A stretch of DNA of 64,000 nucleotides, taken from the NCBI RefSeq assembly GCF_046054165.1, contig NZ_JBFNXK010000002.1, positions 186,001 to 250,000 on the forward strand. The letters are read 5' to 3'. Position numbers and translations under genes: made by a program. This document shows positions 1-7,987 of the stretch, one piece after another. Position 1 is the stretch's first letter, and each line of letters starts with the position of its first letter. Under the pieces are notes generated by a model. The model was not told where the DNA came from. It did not search any database and was given only the letters and a program-made list of their open reading frames with translations. Source of the DNA: Celerinatantimonas sp046054165. Its GTDB lineage: Bacteria > Pseudomonadota > Gammaproteobacteria > Enterobacterales > Celerinatantimonadaceae.

Positions 1-2
1 TA

Positions 3-344
3 GCCAAACTTTGTACCAATACCCTCATGGGGATCCAGGTAGCGGCCATCGCTGAACTTATCGGAATGCTACGCCAGCAACACGTCGATCCAGATAAAAT
101 AATGCAAGCCGTCGCCAATACAGCCGTTTGGAGTCCCATTGCGGATCGCAATTTATCATTAATGTTGCAACATCAAACCGCCCCTTTGTTTCCGATTGAA
201 TTAATCGAAAAAGATCTACGTTACACATTATCGGCAATGGCCCAACCATCACCCGTTATTCAAGCCTCCCAACAACTGTTCTATAAAGGGATTAAAATGA
301 ACATGGGATTACAAAATATGACAGCTATTGCGGAACTATTTTGA
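3..344 (+). CDS. NAD-binding 3-hydroxyisobutyrate dehydrogenase-like protein, C-terminal part (partial)
   Basis: The frame is open to the left edge, so only about 113 C-terminal residues are present and the true start lies outside the window. The fragment begins AKLCTNTLMG, which matches the stretch of the beta-hydroxyacid dehydrogenase family carrying the catalytic Lys and, four residues later, the conserved Asn. FPIELIEKDLRYTL further on fits the C-terminal all-alpha domain that ends in a KDL(R/K) helix. Members oxidise beta-hydroxyacids or reduce small aldehydes with NAD(P). The substrate cannot be read from this fragment. An internal ATG at 27 is a methionine within the domain and not a credible start. 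Confidence 0.75.
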   Translation, partial: AKLCTNTLMGIQVAAIAELIGMLRQQHVDPDKIMQAVANTAVWSPIADRNLSLMLQHQTAPLFPIELIEKDLRYTLSAMAQPSPVIQASQQLFYKGIKMNMGLQNMTAIAELF

Positions 345-447
345 GTATATTATATTCAAATCTATTTATACTATAACGATTACCAATCGACTGATTATAA
401 ATAAATATTGTTCTGCTACTCGCCTATTATTATGAATAAGGAACATC

Positions 448-1194
448 ATGAATATAAAAGCTGTTGGTATTATTTTATCTGTTTCATTATGCTCATCAGC
501 CCCTATTATGGCAGCAGATCTTTCATTGGGTCTAATGGGAGGAACGAATTCTTCTCCTTATAAAGGTGTTGATTCTAAAGGTTTTGTCATGCCGCTCATC
601 TCGGCCGACTCCCAATACTTATATCTGCATACCACGCAAGGAGGGATTCATCTTTATCGTCCCAATCAGCAATTTCAGATCAATCTCTTTGCCGAATATT
701 CAGGAACTGAATTCAAACCTCACGATAGTGATAATCATCAGATGCGGCTACTCGATCACCGCAAACCCTCTGTTTATAGCGGGTTAGGAATCACATTCAA
801 TACTGGGGCCGGCAGGATGCAAGCCTCTGTTATGTATGATGTGTTCAGCCACAGTAACGGATGGATTAGCAAAATCGGCTATGCATACCCAATCCAGCAG
901 GGGGCACTGACACTAATCCCAAGCCTTTCGGTACAATATAATAGTAAACATCAAAACCAATACTATTATGGTATCTCTTCCGGTGAAGCAACTCGCAGTG
1001 GATTATCCAGTTATCAAGCTGATGGGGGCTTATTCCCAACGATCGGCCTGACGGCCCGCTATCATATCACGCAAAACTGGATTGCTCAGCTCAACGGTCA
1101 ATACACTTTTTATAATAATGATATTACCGACAGTCCCATGGTGGACTCAGACTATGCGCTCTCTGCCAGCGCCGGAATTATGTATCATTTTTAA
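448..1194 (+). CDS. MipA/OmpV family outer-membrane protein
   Basis: 248 residues. The first 22 form a signal peptide (positive N-terminus, hydrophobic core, cut near PIMA/ADLS). The rest alternates like beta strands and ends in MYHF, with the C-terminal aromatic typical of outer-membrane barrels. Family marks include YKGVDSKGFVMPLI near residue 38, the YYYGISSGEATRSGL segment near 172, and the closing strands. MipA in E. coli bridges MltA and PBP1B; OmpV-type relatives are general outer-membrane proteins, so the exact role is open. AAGGA sits 5 bases before the ATG. It is a single gene in an AT-rich setting, with a large hairpin 17 bases downstream. Confidence 0.88.
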   Translation: MNIKAVGIILSVSLCSSAPIMAADLSLGLMGGTNSSPYKGVDSKGFVMPLISADSQYLYLHTTQGGIHLYRPNQQFQINLFAEYSGTEFKPHDSDNHQMRLLDHRKPSVYSGLGITFNTGAGRMQASVMYDVFSHSNGWISKIGYAYPIQQGALTLIPSLSVQYNSKHQNQYYYGISSGEATRSGLSSYQADGGLFPTIGLTARYHITQNWIAQLNGQYTFYNNDITDSPMVDSDYALSASAGIMYHF

Positions 1195-1210
1195 ATTTAT
1201 TAACGGCTCA

Positions 1211-1265
1211 CTACGCAGGTTTTGGATGTCAGACTTATCTCAGTCAATATGAGGAACCTGCGTAG
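1211..1265. repeat. 11-bp perfect inverted repeat (large hairpin)
   Basis: CTACGCAGGTT at 1211-1221 is matched exactly by its complement at 1255-1265. An inner CTCA/TGAG pair lies inside the 33-base spacer. It starts 17 bases past the MipA-like stop. There is no U-run after it, so it may be a factor-dependent 3' end, an RNA-stabilising hairpin or a short repeat element. Confidence 0.5.
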
Positions 1266-1843
1266 GATTATATGCATCAGCTGACAGAGCTCACCATCGA
1301 TTCTATCCAACCTAAACGATCCTTTATTTCTGAAAATTTCCACTGATATTTCTGATATGACCCAACAAATAAATAACTTTGTTATATTGCATCATTTAGG
1401 ATCCTGAAGATTAATAATGATTATTTATAATAATTTTATTAATAGTCGTAAAAATGTCATATATAAACGATGCAGGATTGACTATATGCCTCATATAAAT
1501 TTATAGGCTACAGATTCTTATCATTTACCAAATACGAACGATGTGTCCAATACCAATATCGGCATACCGCATGCTGCCCACTCTCGCAGATCCTGTTTAA
1601 TACCACATTTTTCAATAGCCTATCCCCCTCGCAAGCATTTTGTAATGGGTTTTCTTTCTATCCGAAAAAATAGAGCGGATCTCAGTTATGTTTTGCTATC
1701 AGTGATATATGAATGAAAACATCAGGTCATGGCAGTGCTAACGGTCCATCAGCCCAAAGACCAATAGCCCCCTGATGCATGGCTCTACTCGAATATTTCC
1801 AAACACGACCCAAGAAATATTCACATTATCTGTTGAGGTATTT
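1266..1843. other. Non-coding gap before the GH105 gene
   Basis: About 580 bases, AT-rich in the first half, with no credible frame, tRNA or insertion-sequence end that I can see. It presumably holds the promoter of the glycosidase gene. An in-frame ATG at 1775 is less likely than 1844 because it has no ribosome-binding site. Confidence 0.5.
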
Positions 1844-2986
1844 ATGACAATCTATCCCGTTCAACACAGTGCTCTGCTTCGCCAGACCTCTCATCCATTT
1901 AGCCGGGAAGTTCTGGAACAAACCGTTCAACAACTCATCGAAAATCTGGTACATATTCGTGATAACGAGGGCGAATTTTTGCTACATCTCGATGATGGGC
2001 GCACAATCGATACCAAAAGCTGGTTAGGTTGGGAATGGACGCATGGCATTGGATTGTATGGCATGTATCAATATTACCGACAAACTGCGGATGAAAAAGT
2101 TTTGATGCAGATCGATCATTGGTTTGAGCATCAGTTTAGCCAAGAATCAGTCACTAAAAACGTCAATACCGTCTGCCCTTTTTTAACCCTGGCCTATCGT
2201 TATCAGGAGACTCAGAGCCCCATATACCGCAGTTATCTAGAATGTTGGGCCGATTATGTTATGCATCAGATGCCCAGAACTCAAGGCGGCGCACTGCAGC
2301 ATATCACCTATACGGATGAACATGCCCAACAGCTATGGGATGATACGTTGATGATGAGTGCCCTGCCTCTGGCTAAAATGGGACAGGTTTTACAACGGCC
2401 CGATTACATCGAAGAAGCCAAATATCAATTTCTCATTCATGCCCAATATCTCATGGATGCAGAAACCGGATTATGGTTTCACGGTTGGAACTTTGAAGGG
2501 CATCATCACTTTGCCAAAGCCCGCTGGGCCAGAGGCAACAGTTGGATCACCATCGCGATCCCGGAATTACTGGAGCTGCTGGATTTATCGCATCAAGATC
2601 CCTTTTTCCGCCATCTACAGCAGTTATTACAGCAACAAGTCCGAACACTCATTCATTGTCAGGATCCAAGTGGCCTGTGGCATACCTTACTCGATGATCC
2701 AGACAGCTATCTAGAAACATCAGCCACCGCAGGCTTTGCCTATGGCATTCTAAAAGCCGTACGCAAAAATTATCTGGATCGAGAGTATGCCGGTCCGGCC
2801 CGACGCGCGGTAGAAGCGCTGGTCAGCCGTTATATCAACCCAGAAGGAGAACTGCTTAATGTTTCCTTTGGCACCGCCATGGGAAATGATCTGGATTACT
2901 ACCGGAATATACCATTGACGTCCATGCCCTATGGTCAAGCCATGGCTATTTTATGCTTGAGTGAATACCGCTATACCTATCTGTAA
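1844..2986 (+). CDS. Glycoside hydrolase family 105 (unsaturated rhamnogalacturonyl/uronyl hydrolase)
   Basis: 380 residues from the ATG at 1844, which has GAGG about 6 bases upstream. The (alpha/alpha)6-barrel family is recognised by WTHGIGLYGMY near residue 57, LWDDTLMMSALPLAKMG near 164 with the catalytic Asp in the WDDT segment, the histidine-rich GWNFEGHHHFAKARWARGNSW near 215, and LETSATAGFAYGIL near 289. GH105 enzymes remove 4,5-unsaturated uronic acids from the non-reducing end of pectin- or ulvan-derived oligosaccharides made by lyases. No signal peptide is visible, so it should act on imported oligomers in the cytoplasm. No lyase or uptake gene is nearby. Confidence 0.88.
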   Translation: MTIYPVQHSALLRQTSHPFSREVLEQTVQQLIENLVHIRDNEGEFLLHLDDGRTIDTKSWLGWEWTHGIGLYGMYQYYRQTADEKVLMQIDHWFEHQFSQESVTKNVNTVCPFLTLAYRYQETQSPIYRSYLECWADYVMHQMPRTQGGALQHITYTDEHAQQLWDDTLMMSALPLAKMGQVLQRPDYIEEAKYQFLIHAQYLMDAETGLWFHGWNFEGHHHFAKARWARGNSWITIAIPELLELLDLSHQDPFFRHLQQLLQQQVRTLIHCQDPSGLWHTLLDDPDSYLETSATAGFAYGILKAVRKNYLDREYAGPARRAVEALVSRYINPEGELLNVSFGTAMGNDLDYYRNIPLTSMPYGQAMAILCLSEYRYTYL

Positions 2987-3078
2987 CGGCCATTCACATT
3001 CAGATCACAAACCACATAAGTTGGTAAGTTCAGCGATGAATCGTTAAGATAGTTCATCGATTATGATCGGTTCTTATT

Positions 3079-4194
3079 ATGGATCACAGCAGCACGTCAG
3101 AGATTTATTTAGGGATGATGTCGGGGACCAGTCTGGATGGTATCGATGTCGTCGCCGTGGATTTTCGTGACCATCCACCCCGACTCCTGGGCCATTATCA
3201 TGGGGAAATGCCTCCCCAGCTTCGCCACCAGCTCTATCAGATTGCACTGGATCAGCCCCTGCCGGTCAGCCAACTGGGAGCCGTCACCACCGAGCTTGCT
3301 GAGCAATATGCAAGCTGTACCAACACCCTTTGCCAAAGGCTGAAACTCCCGGTTGCACACATTCAGGCTCTGGGCTGTCACGGACAAACAGTATTTCATC
3401 AACCTTCAGGTGAGCACCCATTTAGTCTACAACTGAATAACCCCAGCCTGATTGCAGCAAAAACCGGTATCACAACCGTAGCCGACTTTCGCAGTAAAGA
3501 TCTGGCGTTGCATGGTCAGGGAGCGCCACTGGTTCCAGCTTTTCATCAGGCGTTGTTTGCCGACTCACAGCAAACGACAATCGTGTTGAATATCGGAGGC
3601 ATTGCTAATATTTCCGTGCTGCAACCGGGCCAGCCAACCCTCGGTTATGACACCGGCCCCGGCAATATGCTCATGGATAGTTGGATCCAACACCATCTGG
3701 CTCAGCCCTTTGATCAGGATGGCCAATGGGCAGCCAGTGGACAGACTCTACCCCATTTGCTCACGCAGCTTCTGGCAACACCTTATTTGGCTTTGCCACC
3801 GCCCAAGAGCACTGGTCGAGAACTCTTTCATCTGGACTGGTTGCGCCAATATTTAACCGGTCAGGAATCGGCTGCTGATGTGCAAGCGACCTTACTGGCC
3901 TTTACCGCCATCAGTATTACCCACGAAGTTGATCGCTACGCTTGTGGGCGTTTGCTCGTCTGCGGCGGCGGCGCGCATAATCGGGCCTTAATGGAACAGC
4001 TACAACAGCAACTTCCCAACTGGAAAGTCCAGAGCACCGATCAGGTCGGGATCAGTGCCGATATGATGGAAGCGATGGCCTTCGCCTGGCTGGCCCGGCA
4101 AACCATGCTCCACCGTCCGGGGAATCTGACCGATGTCACCGGAGCCAGTCGACCGGCTATTTTAGGTGGCATCTTTTTAGCGGATCCTTTATAG
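3079..4194 (+). CDS. anmK: Anhydro-N-acetylmuramic acid kinase
   Basis: 371 residues, normal for AnmK. The N-terminal phosphate-binding loop MSGTSLDGIDV, the middle VLNIGGIANIS and DTGPGNMLMD segments, and the C-terminal LVCGGGAHN form the ASKHA-type ATPase core. The enzyme opens and phosphorylates 1,6-anhydro-MurNAc from recycled cell wall to give MurNAc-6-P. It lies 46 bases upstream of murQ, whose product uses that compound, so the two are very likely co-transcribed. Confidence 0.96.
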   Translation: MDHSSTSEIYLGMMSGTSLDGIDVVAVDFRDHPPRLLGHYHGEMPPQLRHQLYQIALDQPLPVSQLGAVTTELAEQYASCTNTLCQRLKLPVAHIQALGCHGQTVFHQPSGEHPFSLQLNNPSLIAAKTGITTVADFRSKDLALHGQGAPLVPAFHQALFADSQQTTIVLNIGGIANISVLQPGQPTLGYDTGPGNMLMDSWIQHHLAQPFDQDGQWAASGQTLPHLLTQLLATPYLALPPPKSTGRELFHLDWLRQYLTGQESAADVQATLLAFTAISITHEVDRYACGRLLVCGGGAHNRALMEQLQQQLPNWKVQSTDQVGISADMMEAMAFAWLARQTMLHRPGNLTDVTGASRPAILGGIFLADPL

Positions 4195-4240
4195 CGCTGC
4201 CACTTACTCGTATTAATCACTGACAGGAAACACTGACCTC

Positions 4241-5173
4241 ATGGATCAATCGCAACTTATCGCCGAACTGGCCCAGCTAACCTCCGAGGCTCGCAATCCG
4301 GATTCCATGCATATCGATCAGGCTGATAGTCTATCGATTGTTACTCTGATGAATCATCAGGATCAGCTGGTGGCTCAAGCCGTCCATCAGGAACTCCCCG
4401 AGATCGCCCGAGCCGTCGATGCGATCACCGCTGCATTTCGTCAGCAGGGGCGGCTTATTTATATCGGTGCCGGAACCAGTGGTCGTCTGGGCGTGCTCGA
4501 TGCCAGTGAATGTCCACCTACGTTTGGTAGCGAACCACAGCAGGTACAGGGACTCATAGCCGGTGGAAAAGACGCGATGTTTATCGCTCAGGAAGGCGCT
4601 GAAGATAATGCACAGCTGGGTGCTGATGATTTACGCAAACAGCAACTCACCTCTCATGATGTGGTCGTTGGAATTGCAGCCAGCGGCCGTACACCTTATG
4701 TCATGGGGGCACTGCACTATGCCCAGCAGATCGGCGCTACCACGGTTGCTCTGAGTTGTAATCCCAAGGCTCCGATCAATCAACAGGCAGATATCGTGAT
4801 TGCGCCAAAGGTCGGCCCGGAAGTCCTAACCGGTTCAACTCGGCTAAAGTCCGGAACGGCACAAAAAATGGTCCTCAACATGCTCAGCACCGCCAGCATG
4901 ATCCAAATTGGCAAAAGTTATCAGAATCTGATGGTGGATTTAAAAGCCACCAATCAGAAACTCAAAGCCCGAGCCTTACGCATCATCATGCAGGCCTGCC
5001 CATGTGAGGCTGCTCATGCCGAGAGACTACTTGAGCAAGCTCAAGGCAATGTCAAATGTGCCATTTTGATCGATAAGACTCAGCTCTCCTATCAGGAAGC
5101 CGAAGCGTTGCTCAAGCAAAACCAAGGCCATCTACAGCAGGCTATCGATCAAGCACTCCTCAGCAGACGCTAA
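4241..5173 (+). CDS. murQ: N-acetylmuramic acid 6-phosphate etherase
   Basis: 310 residues. The SIS sugar-phosphate isomerase domain carries GAGTSGRLGVLDASECPPTFG near residue 79 and the acid/base segment near EGAEDN at about 115. It cleaves the lactyl ether of MurNAc-6-P to GlcNAc-6-P and D-lactate, the step after AnmK in peptidoglycan recycling. AGGAAAC lies upstream of the ATG. No MurR-type regulator or MurP transporter is alongside, so the pair serves internal recycling of anhydro-MurNAc rather than uptake of free MurNAc, as far as this window shows. Confidence 0.96.
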   Translation: MDQSQLIAELAQLTSEARNPDSMHIDQADSLSIVTLMNHQDQLVAQAVHQELPEIARAVDAITAAFRQQGRLIYIGAGTSGRLGVLDASECPPTFGSEPQQVQGLIAGGKDAMFIAQEGAEDNAQLGADDLRKQQLTSHDVVVGIAASGRTPYVMGALHYAQQIGATTVALSCNPKAPINQQADIVIAPKVGPEVLTGSTRLKSGTAQKMVLNMLSTASMIQIGKSYQNLMVDLKATNQKLKARALRIIMQACPCEAAHAERLLEQAQGNVKCAILIDKTQLSYQEAEALLKQNQGHLQQAIDQALLSRR

Positions 5174-5263
5174 ATAATGTCTAATACTGGGGCTCTACCG
5201 CGTCATCTCTGATGCGGTGAGTCGGCTTATCACACGAATCTCTATGGCTGGGGTGAAGCACAA

Positions 5264-6274
5264 TTAGGAACACCTATTGAGATAATCGGTCACTAACTGG
5301 CTGTATTTCTGTTTCAGTTGCTGATCGATAAAGCTGGCTTCAATCGCATTCAAGCTCAACTGTGCCGCCTGAGCTTTGCTCATTGGCAACGCTTCGGCCA
5401 CCGCTAAAAAGTTATCGGTCATGTAACCCCCAAAATAGGCAGGATCATCTGCATTAATGGTCACGCATAACCCTTGGTCTAAGAGCTGCATCAAATTATG
5501 CTGATCCATCGTTTCGAACACTTTCAGTTTAATATTCGAAAGTGGACAAACCGTTAAAGGCATTCGACTCAACGAAAGCTGCTCCACCAAGGCTGGATCA
5601 TCCACACAGCGAACGCCGTGATCGACCCGAGACACTCCTAGCAACTCAATCGCATTTTTGATATTTTGCGAAGGACCTTCTTCACCGGCATGTGCCACCG
5701 TTTTTAAGCCCATGGCCTGTGCCCGCGCGAATACCCGTTCAAATTTTTCAGGCGGATGTCCCAGCTCTGATGAATCGAGCCCTACGGCTACAATTTTATC
5801 CAGATGCGACTCCGCCATTTGTAAAGTGGCAAAAGCACTTTCTTCATCCAAATGCCGCAGAAAACACATGATTAATTGACTGGTGATCCCAAGTTCTTGC
5901 TCTCCCTGAGCCAGAGCCCGACAGATCCCATGAATGACCGTATCAAATGCAATTCCTCGTTCGGTATGTGTTTGCGGATCAAAAAAGATTTCCGTGTGCA
6001 ACACCCGGTCCTGCTGGCAACGCAATAAATAAGCCCAGGTCAAATCATAAAAGTCCTGTTCATGGAGCAGAACACGAGCCCCCTGATAGTAAATATCCAG
6101 AAACGACTGCAGATTGCTAAACTGATAGGCTTCACGAACTTCTTCAGGACTAGAAAATGGAATGGCGACCTGATTGCGCTGAGCCAATTCAAACATCAAC
6201 TCCGGCTCTAGGCTCCCTTCAATATGTAAATGCAGTTCAACTTTGGGCAAATTGTGAATAAAACGCTTCATCAT
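5264..6274 (-). CDS. Adenine deaminase (adenosine-deaminase-fold type)
   Basis: 336 residues of the metal-dependent amidohydrolase fold: HLHIEGS near residue 15 (metal His pair), HAGEEGP near 195 (His and catalytic Glu), DHGVRC near 218 and NADDPAYFGGY near 275 (metal Asp). EIFFDPQTHT and SSELGHPP are marks of the branch that deaminates free adenine to hypoxanthine, unlike the Add protein at 38774, which has the nucleoside-type motifs. The start has AAGGA just upstream; the first two codons are both ATG. The roughly 190-base leader contains an adenine-class riboswitch aptamer, which agrees with adenine as the substrate. Confidence 0.9.
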   Translation of the reverse strand: MMKRFIHNLPKVELHLHIEGSLEPELMFELAQRNQVAIPFSSPEEVREAYQFSNLQSFLDIYYQGARVLLHEQDFYDLTWAYLLRCQQDRVLHTEIFFDPQTHTERGIAFDTVIHGICRALAQGEQELGITSQLIMCFLRHLDEESAFATLQMAESHLDKIVAVGLDSSELGHPPEKFERVFARAQAMGLKTVAHAGEEGPSQNIKNAIELLGVSRVDHGVRCVDDPALVEQLSLSRMPLTVCPLSNIKLKVFETMDQHNLMQLLDQGLCVTINADDPAYFGGYMTDNFLAVAEALPMSKAQAAQLSLNAIEASFIDQQLKQKYSQLVTDYLNRCS

Positions 6275-6369
6275 TTATCCTTCTTCAGGTACGCGACCAC
6301 GAATGGCTCAATTATGTTTTCAGAAAGAAGCAGGCCATGACTCAGAGAAAGTAAAACGATCCATACAAA

Positions 6370-6392
6370 GAGAAAAGCCCGCTGCTTTACTC
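6370..6392 (-). promoter_or_regulatory. Probable expression-platform hairpin of the adenine riboswitch
   Basis: On the minus strand the arms GAGTAAAGC and GCTTTTCTC pair at 8 of 9 positions around a 5-base loop and run into TTTG. The left arm starts within one or two bases of the 3' strand of aptamer helix P1, so the two could compete. It resembles a weak terminator; whether control is at transcription or translation is not decided by the sequence. Confidence 0.45.
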
Positions 6393-6460
6393 CTCGTAAT
6401 CAGAATTTTGCGGATCCTGGTAGAGACCCCCATACCATATTAATGGGGTTATACGAAGGC
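6390..6460 (-). promoter_or_regulatory. Purine riboswitch aptamer, adenine class
   Basis: Reading the minus strand, the order is helix P1 (TCGTA), TATAA, P2 arm CCCCAT, loop with AATATGG, P2 arm ATGGGG, junction GTCTCTACC, P3 arm AGGAT, loop CCGCAAA, P3 arm ATTCT, junction GATTA, P1 arm TACGA. This is the purine-aptamer layout throughout. The two ligand-contacting uridines of junction J2/3 are kept, and the base that pairs with the ligand in J3/1 is U (GAUUA), which specifies adenine; guanine riboswitches have C there. It lies about 115 bases before the adenine deaminase start, on the same strand. Confidence 0.9.
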
Positions 6461-6871
6461 AATGAAATAACCCATACCATGAGTTATGGCTGTCATCGTT
6501 CCAGAACCATTATGAAATTGCAAGATAAAATTCCCACTCCTACACGAACTCATTCCCCTGTTATTGATAGGGTCTTTTAGGCACATAGTTTGAATGACTG
6601 TATACAGAAGCTTTTTAACCAAGGTTGTATTGCATTTTAATGATTGAATTTCAGTCACTTTTGACAAGGTGGACGATATCCACCCGACAAACAACGGAGA
6701 ACCGATGTAGAGCACATCGATTCGATATGCTCATTCTTAGTGCATTTGAGGTAGCCAATCCGCGCCTTCTCCTCAAAAACAAGAACGACACCAAACACAC
6801 ATGCAGAAACATAAAATTCATATTCTTTTGTTATGTTCAACTATTCCGCTTTTTTCGAAGAGGCCGACGCT
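6461..6871. other. Non-coding gap between divergent genes
   Basis: About 410 bases that must hold the promoter for the riboswitch leader (minus strand) and for the phosphatase homologue (plus strand). Short open frames here lack ribosome-binding sites and coding character. No further RNA motif was recognised. Confidence 0.5.
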
Positions 6872-7336
6872 ATGAAACAAGTCCTGTTCCTGTGTACCGG
6901 GAATTATTACCGCAGCCGCTTAGCGGAAGAATATTTTAACTATTGGGCTGCTCGGTTGAATCTCCCCTATCGAGCCAGCTCCCGAGCTTTACTGCAGGAT
7001 CTGAGTCATACCGGAAACAAAGGCACCATCGCAGCTCATGTCCGCAATATTCTCGATCATCTAGCGATTACCGGACGAGCCATTGAACGCGCTCCGAAGT
7101 CGGTAACCTATGAAGAACTTGAACAAAGTGATTATATTTTTGCCATGGATCAACGTGAACATCAACCCTTGGTCGATGCGTATTATCCGGAGTTTAAAAT
7201 GAAATTCCGCTATTTCTCTATTGGTGATGACGATATTGAGCCTGTTGCTATAGCAACGGAACGACTCATGAATCAGCTGGATTTATGGATTGCCCGCTTG
7301 TGCGAAGAGCATCCGGAAAGTAAACATGCCTCATAA
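6872..7336 (+). CDS. Low-molecular-weight tyrosine phosphatase / arsenate-reductase-fold protein
   Basis: 154 residues from the ATG at 6872, preceded by AAGAGG at 9 bases. The protein opens with MKQVLFLCTGNYYRS, the C-x5-R-S phosphate-binding loop of the LMW-PTP/ArsC superfamily (Cys at about residue 8). DYIFAMD near 92 takes the place of the later acid loop, without the Asp-Pro of true LMW-PTPs. The family dephosphorylates protein tyrosine or reduces arsenate; the missing DP and the unusual YY in the loop leave the substrate open. A hairpin covers its stop codon. Confidence 0.75.
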   Translation: MKQVLFLCTGNYYRSRLAEEYFNYWAARLNLPYRASSRALLQDLSHTGNKGTIAAHVRNILDHLAITGRAIERAPKSVTYEELEQSDYIFAMDQREHQPLVDAYYPEFKMKFRYFSIGDDDIEPVAIATERLMNQLDLWIARLCEEHPESKHAS

Positions 7337-7359
7337 CGCCGCGACAACGGCGTTATGAG
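7330..7359. terminator. 12-bp perfect hairpin over the phosphatase stop codon
   Basis: CTCATAACGCCG (7330-7341) and its exact complement (7348-7359) enclose a 6-base loop. The TAA stop at 7334-7336 lies in the left arm. Convergent genes meet here, so it likely ends transcription from one or both sides even though no strong U-run follows. Confidence 0.6.
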
Positions 7360-7380
7360 TGATACGGGAATAAAGAACGG

Positions 7381-7776
7381 TTAATCCGATTCGGATTCAG
7401 GTTCTTCGTCATCCCCTTCATCCCCTTCAAAATAAGTGCCCCAGCCATCATAGAACACATGATCATTCGCAGCCAACGCCACTAACTCGGCAATATCTTC
7501 TTTAATCTGCTCAGCCGATAGCTCCATTTCGACAATGACATCAAAGCTCATGACTTTAGCCCCATCATCTAACTCGATTTCTTCAGCATCAGTGACTTCA
7601 TACCCTGCTTTAAAGCAATCAACAGCCGCTTTTTCCAGTGCCTTAAAATCACGACTGGCAAAGTGATGCTCGATAGTATAGATGGCATCCGGATCACTCC
7701 CATCATCGAGTAATTCCTGAATAATGGCATCGGTTTCATCCTGCCACTGTTCGGTCATCTGTTGTTGTTGATCCAC
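7381..7776 (-). CDS. rraB: Regulator of ribonuclease E activity RraB
   Basis: 131 residues. The start is a GTG at 7776 with AAGGAG six bases upstream; the frame is open further upstream but that part resembles no RraB. The core ELLDDGSDPDAIYTIEHHF, the GYEVTDAEEIE segment and YDGWGTYFE near the end are signatures of RraB. The tail is a run of acidic residues, as in the E. coli protein. RraB binds the RNase E scaffold region and changes which transcripts the degradosome cuts. It is convergent with the phosphatase homologue. Confidence 0.93.
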   Translation of the reverse strand: MDQQQQMTEQWQDETDAIIQELLDDGSDPDAIYTIEHHFASRDFKALEKAAVDCFKAGYEVTDAEEIELDDGAKVMSFDVIVEMELSAEQIKEDIAELVALAANDHVFYDGWGTYFEGDEGDDEEPESESD

Positions 7777-7987
7777 GAAAGACTCCTTACACTGAAAATA
7801 TAAGATATTGGATTGATACCCACCAATCCGACTCCCATCACATAAATGATGACCGACTTTGAAGCCTAAGCATCTTACGGCAAGATCAATCATCGCTTAC
7901 AGCATTCCAAACAAGATCCCGATGCCCAATCTCAAAGCTGCGTGCGAGTATACGCGTAGCCAGAAAACCGAACAAGCCTGAGAATGA

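Noticed and set aside
3001..3078. CRP site before anmK
   Set aside because: The two TCACA elements are in the same direction, not the inverted order of a CRP box.
6280..6350. 14-codon upstream reading frame in the adenine deaminase leader
   Set aside because: No ribosome-binding site and no sign of a regulatory leader peptide.
6449..6715. 88-codon open frame on the minus strand
   Set aside because: It ends inside the riboswitch aptamer, has no ribosome-binding site and no protein-like composition.
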